62,536 nt of DNA from JAJZMY01 sp964604635. Its GTDB lineage: Archaea; Micrarchaeota; Micrarchaeia; Micrarchaeales; Micrarchaeaceae. This document shows, in pieces, positions 17,942-25,948 of the stretch (positions within the stretch are counted from its first letter, which is position 1; each line of letters begins with the position of its first letter). Under the pieces are notes generated by a model. It saw only the letters and a program-made list of their open reading frames with translations, was not told the origin of the DNA and made no database searches. The position numbers and the translations under genes were made by a program. The stretch spans positions 1-62,536 of the forward strand of contig CAZRZO010000003.1 in assembly GCA_964604635.1 (NCBI GenBank), read 5' to 3'.

Positions 17942-18400
17942 ATGCAAATATCTCAAAAAAAAGATTATGAAGTTTATGATGCTCAAAAAGAAATACTTGG
18001 CAGATTTGCAAGTATTATTGCTAAGCAATTATTAAATGGAAAAGTAGTTACAGTAATAAATGCAGAAAAAGCATTAATTAGTGGAGATAAAAAATATTTA
18101 ATTAAAAGATACAGGACAAGATTAAATTTAGTAGAAAAAGCAAATCCAGAACATTCTGCTTATTGGTCAAGACGACCTGATTTACTAGTAAAGAGAATAA
18201 TAAGAGGTATGTTACCTTATAGAAAACCTTCTGGAAAAACAGCATATAGAAATTTAAATGTTTTTATGGGTATTCCAGAAAATTTAAATACATCAAATAT
18301 TATAAAATTAAATATTAAAGATCCAAGGAAAATCTTTGTTAATACATTATCAATAAGGGAATTATCTAATTTATTAGGTTATACTAATACAAAAAATTGA
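17942..18400 (+). CDS. rpl13: Large ribosomal subunit protein L13
   Basis: A 152-residue 50S protein. The archaeal L13 pattern is clear: ILGRFASIIAKQLLNGKVVTVINAEKALISG, YWSRRPDLLVKRIIRGMLPYRKPSGKTAYRNLNVFMGIP. GTGTT lies 3 nt before the ATG. It lies between L18e and S9, the standard archaeal order. Confidence 0.95.
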   Translation: MQISQKKDYEVYDAQKEILGRFASIIAKQLLNGKVVTVINAEKALISGDKKYLIKRYRTRLNLVEKANPEHSAYWSRRPDLLVKRIIRGMLPYRKPSGKTAYRNLNVFMGIPENLNTSNIIKLNIKDPRKIFVNTLSIRELSNLLGYTNTKN

Positions 18401-18406
18401 TGTTTT

Positions 18407-18964
18407 ATGTCAGAAATAAAAGAAGAAGCAAAAATTGAAGAAAAAGAAAATGAACAACAACTTAAGAAAACAAAACAAGTTAGAAGGGGAAGAAAACCAT
18501 CTTCAACTAAAGCAGTATTAAATAAGGAATTGAAAGAAAAACAAAATAACAAAAAACAAGCAATTTCAATTATTGGTGTAAGTAAAAGGAAAAGAGCAAT
18601 TGCAAGAGCATATGTTTCAAGGGGTAATGGATCAATATTTATAAATAATAAAAATATTGAATTAATTGAACCAAAAGAATTGAGAAGTATTATATTAGAA
18701 CCTTTTTATGTATCCCCATCAATGAATTCAGCATTAAAGCAAGTAAATATTAAAATAAATGTATTTGGAGGTGGATTAAGTTCTCAAGCTCAAGCATCAA
18801 GAAATTCAATTGCAAAAGCATTAATTAAATTTATTAATACTACTTCAATTAAAAGTGAATTTAATAATTATAGATATATGATAGTTGACGATCCAAGAAG
18901 AGTTGAATCAAAAAAATTCAAAGGACCAAAAGCAAGAGCAAGATTCCAAACTTCTTACAGATAA
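18407..18964 (+). CDS. rps9: Small ribosomal subunit protein S9 with N-terminal tail
   Basis: A 30S protein whose C-terminal tail reaches the P-site tRNA; the end ARFQTSYR is the conserved terminus. The core starts at about residue 53 (GVSKRKRAIARAYVSRGNGSIFINN) and includes VNIKINVFGGGLSSQAQASRNSIAKAL. The first 50 residues are a Glu/Lys-rich extension with an AT-hook-like RRGRKPSS, absent from usual archaeal S9 (about 135 residues). TTGATG precedes the ATG; the gene starts 6 nt after L13. Confidence 0.94.
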   Translation: MSEIKEEAKIEEKENEQQLKKTKQVRRGRKPSSTKAVLNKELKEKQNNKKQAISIIGVSKRKRAIARAYVSRGNGSIFINNKNIELIEPKELRSIILEPFYVSPSMNSALKQVNIKINVFGGGLSSQAQASRNSIAKALIKFINTTSIKSEFNNYRYMIVDDPRRVESKKFKGPKARARFQTSYR

Positions 18965-19065
18965 TTACTATATATTTTTGCAGTAAATACTGTAAAAATT
19001 TTATAAGTTAATTGATTAATGAAAAATAATAAATAATAAAAAAATGAATATAAAATGTGATTTAA

Positions 19066-19266
19066 ATGATGATGCCTATTAGATGTTTTAGTTGCGGTCA
19101 AGTAATTGCAGATAAATGGGAAGAATATGATAAGAGAGTTAATAAAAACAAAGAAGAAGCATCAAAAGTTTTAGATGAATTAGGATTTAAAAGATATTGT
19201 TGCAGACGAATGTTTCTTGGAAATACAGATCTTATTGATGAATTTATAAATCTAGGTAGAAAATAA
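19066..19266 (+). CDS. rpoN: RNA polymerase subunit Rpo10 (RpoN)
   Basis: A 66-residue zinc-bundle subunit. MMMPIRCFSCGQVI aligns with the usual MIIPVRCFTCG, and the second cysteine pair is RYCCRRMFLG. The alignment and GTGAT with 4 nt spacing both support the first of three in-frame ATGs. RpoK, which often follows rpoN, is absent: only 92 noncoding bases separate rpoN from S2. Confidence 0.96.
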   Translation: MMMPIRCFSCGQVIADKWEEYDKRVNKNKEEASKVLDELGFKRYCCRRMFLGNTDLIDEFINLGRK

Positions 19267-19358
19267 AATAATATTTAAATTGAGTTATATATAATTATAA
19301 ACTTTTTAAAAGAAGTTTAATTAATAAAAATATATTAACTCATTAAAGGTGTATTAAT

Positions 19359-20237
19359 ATGGAAGAAGAATTTCTTGCAAATCAAAATGAATATTTAGAA
19401 GCTGGTATTCACATAGCAACAAAAGTAAAAAGACCAGGAATGGAAAAATTTATATATAAAGTTAGAGAAGATGGATTATATTTACTTGATTTAAAAACAA
19501 TTAATTCTAGAATTAAAATTGCTAGTAAAATGATAGTAAAATATAATCCAAAAGATGTTCTAATAACTGCTTCAAGAATTTATGCAATAACAGCTGCAGA
19601 AAAGTTTGCAGAAATAATAAATGCAAAATTTGTAAAAAAGAGAGTAAGGCCAGGAATATTTACTGATCCTAATAAAGAAGATTTTATTGAACCAAAGCTT
19701 GTAATTATAAGTGATTCAAGAAATGAAAAGCAGGCAATAAAAGAAGCAAGTATTAAAAATATACCAATTATTGCATTATGTGATACTGATAATTCAACAA
19801 AATTTCTTGATTTAGTTATTCCTGTTAACAATAAAGGAAGAAAAGCATTAGCATTTACTTATTATTTACTTTCAAGAGAAGTTCTTAAATTAAGAGGAGA
19901 AATAAAAACAAATGAAGAATTTAAGTATTCTGTTAATGATTTTGAAGCACAGTTGCAAACAGATAAATTAAATTCAAAATTATTTCAAAGGCCAAATCAA
20001 TATCAAAGACCAAAACAAACATTTAATAGATATCAAGAAAATAAAAGCAAATTAATTGAATCAAGTAAAAATAATATTGAAAAACAACCAAAAATTGAAA
20101 TTAAAAAAGAAGAAGAAAAAAGCAACATAGAAAAATCAGATAATAAAGTATTAAAAGAACAAGACAAAAATAATACAAAAACAATAAAGTCAGAAGAAAA
20201 ATCAAATTCACAAGAAAAAGAAAATAAAAATCAATAG
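19359..20237 (+). CDS. rps2: Small ribosomal subunit protein S2 with charged C-terminal tail
   Basis: A 30S protein. The archaeal/SA-type S2 core spans about residues 1-195: YLEAGIHIATKVKRPGMEKFIYK, DVLITASRIYAITAAEKFAE, KRVRPGIFTDP, PKLVIISDSRNEKQAIKEASIKNIPIIALCDTDN. The remaining ~95 residues are a low-complexity Lys/Glu/Asn/Gln tail. AGGTG precedes the ATG, and a TATA-like ctttttaaaag lies at about 19302-19312. A gene of unknown function begins 5 nt after its stop. Confidence 0.95.
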   Translation: MEEEFLANQNEYLEAGIHIATKVKRPGMEKFIYKVREDGLYLLDLKTINSRIKIASKMIVKYNPKDVLITASRIYAITAAEKFAEIINAKFVKKRVRPGIFTDPNKEDFIEPKLVIISDSRNEKQAIKEASIKNIPIIALCDTDNSTKFLDLVIPVNNKGRKALAFTYYLLSREVLKLRGEIKTNEEFKYSVNDFEAQLQTDKLNSKLFQRPNQYQRPKQTFNRYQENKSKLIESSKNNIEKQPKIEIKKEEEKSNIEKSDNKVLKEQDKNNTKTIKSEEKSNSQEKENKNQ

Positions 20238-20242
20238 ATTTT

Positions 20243-20719
20243 ATGAATAAAAACATAAAATTTATTCATTGTGCTCTTCCAAATATTGATTTTAATAAAA
20301 TTTTAATAAAAGAAAATATAAAAATTAAAGCTGAATGTAAACAAATAACTATTTCTTGTTTACCATTTATAATTGAAATTAATTCTACTTTTAATATAAA
20401 AAATCAAATATTGATTATAAATAAGTATAATTATATTAAATTATTTTTTATGAAACCAAATAAATTATTTATTATTTATAATAAAAAATTGATTGAAATA
20501 GAAGAGATAAATGGGATCAATAAAAAAACAATCAACAAAAATCTTATTTGTGTAAATAATGGACTTGATGCTGCAAAATATATTAGATTAAAAAAATATT
20601 TTATTGTATTAAAATTTAATAAAATAGATATAATAAAAAAACAATTAAAAGTTATTATGTTTCTTACAAATTCAATAAATATTGAACAATTAAAAAAAGC
20701 ACCAGTAGTATTTAATTGA
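20243..20719 (+). CDS. Hypothetical protein in the S2-IDI2 interval
   Basis: A protein of 158 residues, rich in Ile, Lys and Asn, not recognised. It looks like an alpha/beta protein with repeated short beta strands (ITISCLPFIIEI, LFIIYNKKLIEIEEI) and NNGLDAAKYIRL near residue 108. It starts 5 nt after S2, with AGAT 3 nt before the ATG, and is followed by IDI2 after 48 nt. In many euryarchaea the corresponding place holds mevalonate pathway kinases; no kinase motif is visible here, so position alone does not give a function. Confidence 0.65.
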   Translation: MNKNIKFIHCALPNIDFNKILIKENIKIKAECKQITISCLPFIIEINSTFNIKNQILIINKYNYIKLFFMKPNKLFIIYNKKLIEIEEINGINKKTINKNLICVNNGLDAAKYIRLKKYFIVLKFNKIDIIKKQLKVIMFLTNSINIEQLKKAPVVFN

Positions 20720-20767
20720 TATCCAAATAAATTATTTATTAAATATATTAATAATTAATTGATATAA

Positions 20768-21862
20768 ATGCAGAATAAAAAAATAGAAAATAACAATCAA
20801 ACTTCCTCAAGAAAATTAGAGCACATAAAAATCGCTCTTAAAAAAAATATGGAATTTAAAATAACAAATCAATTTGAAAATATTAAGCTAATTCCTAAAA
20901 TAGATAAAAAAATTTCATATAACAATATTGATATATCTACTTTATTTTTGAATAAAAAAATAAGTGCACCAATTTTTATTTCTGGAATGACTGGAGGGCA
21001 TGAAAAAACATTTAAAATTAATTTAGATTTTGCAAACGCAGCATATGAATTAAATATTCCAATGGGTTTAGGAAGTCAGAGAGCAATGATAGAACATAAA
21101 GATTTGATTTATACTTATAATGTTAAAAAAGATTATAATATTATTTTATTAGGCAATATAGGTGTTGCTCAGCTTAGTAAATATAATACAAATCAAATAA
21201 AAAAAATGCTTGAAGATGTTGATGCTGATGCTTTATGTATACATACAAATCCAGCACAAGAAATTGTTCAACCTGAAGGTAATCTAAATTTTAAAAATGC
21301 TTTTAACAATATAAAATCTATTGCTAATAATTTAAATTATAAAATAATAGTAAAAGAAGTTGGAAATGGAATTTCAAAAGAAGTTGCAAAAGAATTAGAT
21401 TCAACAAATATCTATGGTATTGATACTGGTGGTGCAGGAGGAACAAATTGGGTTGCAATTGAATTATTGCGAAGATCTGAATCTGATTTAAATTTTATTA
21501 AAGAATGGGGAATACCAACTGCACAATCATTAATAGAAACAAAATACGCATTTAATGGGTTTATAACTGCAACAGGTGGAATAAGATCTGGTTCTGATAT
21601 TGTTAAAGCTCTTGCGCTTGGTGCTGATGCATGTGGAATAGCAATGCCTATTTTAAAATCACAAAGAAAAGGCAAGAACGAAATTATTAAATATTTAAAT
21701 ACACTTATTATGCAAATAAAATATGAAATGAAGAAACTTAATTGTAGAAATATAGAGGATTTAAAACTTTTAAAATTTAATATAAATAATCCATTAAAAA
21801 CTGTTTTAAAACAGAGACATATAGATTTAAATACTTTTCAGAGTAAAAGGAATAAAATATAA
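20768..21862 (+). CDS. fni: Type 2 isopentenyl-diphosphate isomerase
   Basis: FMN- and NADPH-dependent isomerase converting IPP to DMAPP for archaeal ether lipids. HIKIALKK near residue 17, ISGMTGGHEKTFKINLDFANAA, GLGSQRAMIEH, LLGNIGVAQL, HTNPAQEIVQPEGN, VKEVGNGIS, GIDTGGAGGTNWVAIE and ATGGIRSGSDIVKALALGAD are the family's flavin and Mg sites in order. Length 364 is normal. TTGAT lies 4 nt upstream of the ATG. No other mevalonate pathway gene is in the window. Confidence 0.96.
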   Translation: MQNKKIENNNQTSSRKLEHIKIALKKNMEFKITNQFENIKLIPKIDKKISYNNIDISTLFLNKKISAPIFISGMTGGHEKTFKINLDFANAAYELNIPMGLGSQRAMIEHKDLIYTYNVKKDYNIILLGNIGVAQLSKYNTNQIKKMLEDVDADALCIHTNPAQEIVQPEGNLNFKNAFNNIKSIANNLNYKIIVKEVGNGISKEVAKELDSTNIYGIDTGGAGGTNWVAIELLRRSESDLNFIKEWGIPTAQSLIETKYAFNGFITATGGIRSGSDIVKALALGADACGIAMPILKSQRKGKNEIIKYLNTLIMQIKYEMKKLNCRNIEDLKLLKFNINNPLKTVLKQRHIDLNTFQSKRNKI

Positions 21863-22042
21863 ATCTGATTAGGCTAAAAGTATTTATATCAAAAGCAATA
21901 CAAGATAAATTAAATAATAAACATATTTAAATAAATTTAAAATATAATAAAATCAAAATGAGCAATAAAAAATTCATAACAACATAAAAAAACATTAGTC
22001 AATTATAATTTATAATAAAATATAAAATATAGGGGTTTGAAG

Positions 22043-24757
22043 ATGATTAATGAAAAATCATTAATAAATATTTTAGATGATGATTCAACATCTATCCTTT
22101 CCCACATAAATCTTTTAAATAATAAAAAAAATAAAAAAATACAAATTCTTTCTATTGGTTCTATATTTAGCGGAACAAATGCATTTAGTAAAGATGCATT
22201 AATTGGATTAAACGAACTTCTAATTGAAAGAAAAAATAGTAATAATAATATTGATGTACTTTTAATGAATGGAGGTGTATTACCTTATGGTGCTTTATTA
22301 CCTTATTTGTCTAAAATATCAGCACCTCGTAGGTGGGATAAAATTCTTTCATTATCTGATAATATAAAATACATAGCAGATGCTTCTGAAATAATTAAAG
22401 TTCATTTAAATAGGATTTTCAATACAATTAATAAAAATACTAATATTATTTATGTATTAGGAGATGAAGATAAATTGAATATAAAAGATATATCAAGAAG
22501 TTTAAATTCAAAATTTAATTATGATCCTGAAAGTTTAAATGAATTGTATCTTGAGTTTAGAGATATGATAGAATCAAGAAAAGAAATTATTGATATAACA
22601 AAGTCTGCAATTAAAAAAAATAATAAAGCACTTGAAATAATGCAAAATCAGAAAAAAACTGAAAATTTAAATAAAATAGAGGAATATAAAAATAAAAATA
22701 ATAAAAATCATCAAGAATTGGTAAAAATACAACAAGAAATAAAAGAACTTATTGCATTAAATAAGCAAGTATTAGACCTATACTTATTAACTTTTAATTC
22801 ATTAGATATTAAAAATTTAAAAAGACTTAAAATAGATGTAAAACTAAAACTTATAAATACTACTGAAAAGATAAAACAAATTAAAGATCCTTTTTCTCAA
22901 GATTATAAAGTTTTAGAATTGCTTGGAAAAAAATTATCTAATAAATTAAGAGCAATAGATATTGCAAAAAGCAAATTAAAAAATTCAATTGATTCACAAA
23001 AAACAGCAGAAAATTCTAAACGTATTAATACATTTACTGGGAATATTCCAATAGAGCCACAATCTGCTAAAAAAATACAAAAATTAAGTTATGATTTTTA
23101 TTATTATATTTTAGGTTCTGCATTTGGTAGAAAAAGAGAAATAAAAGTAATTGGAAAAAAGCATTTTAATTTATTAGCTATTTCAAAAAATAAATTAAAG
23201 TTAAATACATTAATTACAAATAATCCTACAAATATTTCAAATAATTTTAAGATCAATGCAAATTCATCTATAAACATAACAATTGGAAATTTAATAAAAA
23301 AATTGCCTTTAGAACCTAATTTAGCTATTTCTGGACATACAACTGCAAATTCATTTACAATAATACCTTCACAAAATAATTCTAATAAAAATATAGCAAT
23401 ATTATGTTCTGGTCCTTTAATAGATCCTAATAAAGTATTTGAATTATGGAATCAAAAAATAAAAACAGAATTAACTAGTGCTTTTGAGAAATCAAGACTG
23501 TTTTCTGGTGTAACTATTATAGGGTATGATGGAGTTAATTTTAATTTAGATATTATAAAATATGATTATTTAATAAATAAAGCAAATCAAAGATATGAAA
23601 GTAAAAATGAAAAACAAGCAATAGAAAATATAAAACAAAAATTAAGATCAAGTGAAAATAATACTAATAATTATAATGGAGAAAAACTAGAAAAGATTAC
23701 AACACCAAATAAATTACCTTCAGAGATTAAGGATAAAGATATTGAATATATTGATTTAAAAGATTTTAATAAATTAAATAAAATTGTAAATACAGAAAAA
23801 TTAACAATTGCAAGTATAAGTGATATACATTTTGGTAGTGGTGAAACAAATATCAAAATTTTAAAAACATGTATTAAAGATATTGTAAAAAATTCACCAG
23901 ATTTATTAATACTTAATGGTGATATCATTGAAGGAAATCTTAATAATTATATGAATGTTTTAAAAGAATATAAAAAACCAGAAATTATAAGCGAATATAA
24001 AAATTGGCTTAAAAATATCAAAAAATTAGATAAATCTAAAATTTTAATGCAAATGAATACTTTTTATACTGAATATATAAACACTATTCCAATACAGAAT
24101 ATAGACGCACAAGTTGAACCTTTATTAAAAATATTAACTCCTGCTATTGATAAAATTGTTGAAAATAATGGTTATATTATTATTACAAGTGGAAATCATT
24201 ATAATAAAACTTATAAAGATAATAAATTAGATGAAAGTGAAAAATTAGGAAGTGCACTAAAATTATATATTAGTGGAAAAGCAAGAAATTTTAATAATGT
24301 TAAGGTGATTCATGGGTCAAGTGAGGGAACAGGTGTATTTTCAATTAATAATAAAATAAAAATATTAGTGTCACATGATCTTGGAAAAGATATATCTTCT
24401 ATTACAAATAAATTAAGAAAAAAGAATTCTGAAACTCAAATTAATATAGGATCTCATAGACATCAAATATGGCAGGGGGATACTATTGATAATAGTATTG
24501 TTCTTACACCCTCTTTAACTTCTGTTAAAGAAAATTCATTTTTACAATCAACAAATCAACCAATTGGTAAAATAAATGGTTATATTTACTCAAAATATGA
24601 ATTTACTAAAGATAAAATAATAAGACATGAATTTTATCCAAAAATTAATAATTTTTTTAATAAATTAAAAACAAAAGACTTATTTGAAGAATTTTTATCA
24701 ACAAAATCAAATTTAGAAGTTGATAAAAAAACAAGAAAACAGAAAAATAAATCTTAG
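22043..24757 (+). CDS. Large double-metallophosphoesterase coiled-coil protein
   Basis: A 904-residue protein. The C-terminal domain (about 590-870) is a calcineurin-like phosphoesterase: SDIHFGSG, LILNGDIIEG, ITSGNHYN, LVSHDLG and GSHRHQIW carry the metal ligands. The N-terminal part repeats the layout in degenerate form: LSIGSIFSG, VLLMNGGVLPYG, IYVLGDED, and after a long coiled coil (about 160-330) ISGHTTANSF and ILCSGPLID, with most metal ligands lost. Start ATG 22043 follows AGGGGT. The next gene, a nuclease-like protein, begins 9 nt after the stop. It could act on DNA (as Mre11-type MPEs do) or on nucleotides; this is not decidable here. It is not polymerase DP1, because the OB fold is absent. 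Confidence 0.75.
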   Translation: MINEKSLINILDDDSTSILSHINLLNNKKNKKIQILSIGSIFSGTNAFSKDALIGLNELLIERKNSNNNIDVLLMNGGVLPYGALLPYLSKISAPRRWDKILSLSDNIKYIADASEIIKVHLNRIFNTINKNTNIIYVLGDEDKLNIKDISRSLNSKFNYDPESLNELYLEFRDMIESRKEIIDITKSAIKKNNKALEIMQNQKKTENLNKIEEYKNKNNKNHQELVKIQQEIKELIALNKQVLDLYLLTFNSLDIKNLKRLKIDVKLKLINTTEKIKQIKDPFSQDYKVLELLGKKLSNKLRAIDIAKSKLKNSIDSQKTAENSKRINTFTGNIPIEPQSAKKIQKLSYDFYYYILGSAFGRKREIKVIGKKHFNLLAISKNKLKLNTLITNNPTNISNNFKINANSSINITIGNLIKKLPLEPNLAISGHTTANSFTIIPSQNNSNKNIAILCSGPLIDPNKVFELWNQKIKTELTSAFEKSRLFSGVTIIGYDGVNFNLDIIKYDYLINKANQRYESKNEKQAIENIKQKLRSSENNTNNYNGEKLEKITTPNKLPSEIKDKDIEYIDLKDFNKLNKIVNTEKLTIASISDIHFGSGETNIKILKTCIKDIVKNSPDLLILNGDIIEGNLNNYMNVLKEYKKPEIISEYKNWLKNIKKLDKSKILMQMNTFYTEYINTIPIQNIDAQVEPLLKILTPAIDKIVENNGYIIITSGNHYNKTYKDNKLDESEKLGSALKLYISGKARNFNNVKVIHGSSEGTGVFSINNKIKILVSHDLGKDISSITNKLRKKNSETQINIGSHRHQIWQGDTIDNSIVLTPSLTSVKENSFLQSTNQPIGKINGYIYSKYEFTKDKIIRHEFYPKINNFFNKLKTKDLFEEFLSTKSNLEVDKKTRKQKNKS

Positions 24758-24766
24758 TTGATTTGG

Positions 24767-25345
24767 ATGAGAAAAGAGATAAAAAAAACAGATGAAAATA
24801 TTCGAAATCTGTTAAGGACTCAATCAGATAAATATAACATTAGAAATTATAATCCTTCTTCTTTTGAAATTGATGTTGCAGGACTTTTGATAAAGAATAA
24901 TATAACTTTTGAATTCAATAAAAAATTAGTTTTCTACAATAATCCAAATAATTATAATATTTTTAAAAAATGGATTGATCTTAAAAATAATACTATTTCT
25001 ACAAATATAGATATAGAAAATAAATCTTCTGAAATTTTTAGACCTGATTTTATTATTAATGATTTAAAATCTAATAATAAACCAATTATACTTGAACCTC
25101 ATGGAAAGCAATATTTTCACAATAAAAAAATAAATAAATATAAATCATTCATGAACCTTTTTGGATCTTCTTATTATTTTATTATAATAACAGATTTAAC
25201 AAGAAAGATATTAGAAACAAAATTAAAAGAACTAGATTTAAAATTAAATGATATTTGTAATGAATTATGGTTTTCAAAAAAAAACAATTTAAATTCTCTT
25301 GACTCTAAAATCAATAAAATGAAAATTAAATACCAATTGAGATAA
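24767..25345 (+). CDS. PD-(D/E)XK-like nuclease
   Basis: A protein of 192 residues. After an N-terminal helix, FEIDVAGLLIKNNITFEFNKKLVF gives the leading Glu and strand, then FRPDFII (catalytic Asp) and KPIILEPHG (Glu with His in place of Lys), followed by NKYKSFMNLF. This is the spacing of PD-(D/E)XK restriction or VSR-like nucleases. ATG 24767 lies 9 nt after the metallophosphoesterase stop, so both are surely one transcript. It has no methylase partner. Function in DNA repair or defence is inference. Confidence 0.65.
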   Translation: MRKEIKKTDENIRNLLRTQSDKYNIRNYNPSSFEIDVAGLLIKNNITFEFNKKLVFYNNPNNYNIFKKWIDLKNNTISTNIDIENKSSEIFRPDFIINDLKSNNKPIILEPHGKQYFHNKKINKYKSFMNLFGSSYYFIIITDLTRKILETKLKELDLKLNDICNELWFSKKNNLNSLDSKINKMKIKYQLR

Positions 25346-25367
25346 AAATATTTTCTAAATCAAATCT

Positions 25368-25937
25368 TTATTTCTGTCCAAATATTAAATAACCTGTGTG
25401 CCAAATTCCTTTTGTTGAAGGTCTTACTCCAACTTTTCTAACAAGTATATCTCGCATTATATTTTCAATACATATAATGTTTTTAAATTTATATTTTTCA
25501 AGTTTATTAAAAAATTTTTTTAATTGTTCCATATGTAAAACATAACCAACAATATATCCATTATCTTTTAATGCTTTATAAGCATGTCTAACCACTTTTT
25601 CAGAATTTGGTAAGTCTAATGTAATTACATCAACATTTTTTTCAAATATTTTTTTTGTGATATCATTATTTCTTATTATTAAATTTTCTAAATTTTCGAT
25701 TTTTTTGTTGTGCTCTGCAATTTTAATAAATTCTTCTTTAATTTCATAACTATATACTTGTTTACATATTTTTGCTAAACTTATTGAAAGCCATCCACTC
25801 CCAGTTCCTGCATCTATACAAATACTATTTTTATTAACATTTGCATATGTTATTATTATCCCAATATCTTTTGGTAATATTACTTGAGGTCCTCTTTTTA
25901 ATTTTTTATAGTGTGATGGAATAAACATATTTTTCAT
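25368..25937 (-). CDS. TrmI-like tRNA (adenine-N1)-methyltransferase, short form
   Basis: SAM-dependent methyltransferase. The sequence shows FIPSHYKKLKRGPQVILPKDIGIII, SAM motif CIDAGTGSGWLSISLA, acidic YEIKEEF, catalytic VDVITLDLPN and RPSTKGIWHTGYLIFGQK, the typical TrmI/GCD14 end. Archaeal TrmI forms m1A at positions 57/58 of tRNA. At 189 residues it lacks the N-terminal beta-barrel domain of ~250-residue homologues, starting right at the PK.IG segment. It lies 11 bases downstream of topoisomerase I on the same strand. Confidence 0.85.
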   Translation of the reverse strand: MKNMFIPSHYKKLKRGPQVILPKDIGIIITYANVNKNSICIDAGTGSGWLSISLAKICKQVYSYEIKEEFIKIAEHNKKIENLENLIIRNNDITKKIFEKNVDVITLDLPNSEKVVRHAYKALKDNGYIVGYVLHMEQLKKFFNKLEKYKFKNIICIENIMRDILVRKVGVRPSTKGIWHTGYLIFGQK

Positions 25938-25948
25938 CTTTTTTATTA

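Noticed and set aside
22043..24757. Reading this gene as DNA polymerase D small subunit DP1
   Set aside because: A C-terminal phosphoesterase fits, but the OB fold and DP1-specific motifs are absent, and the N-terminal half is a second MPE-like domain with a coiled coil.
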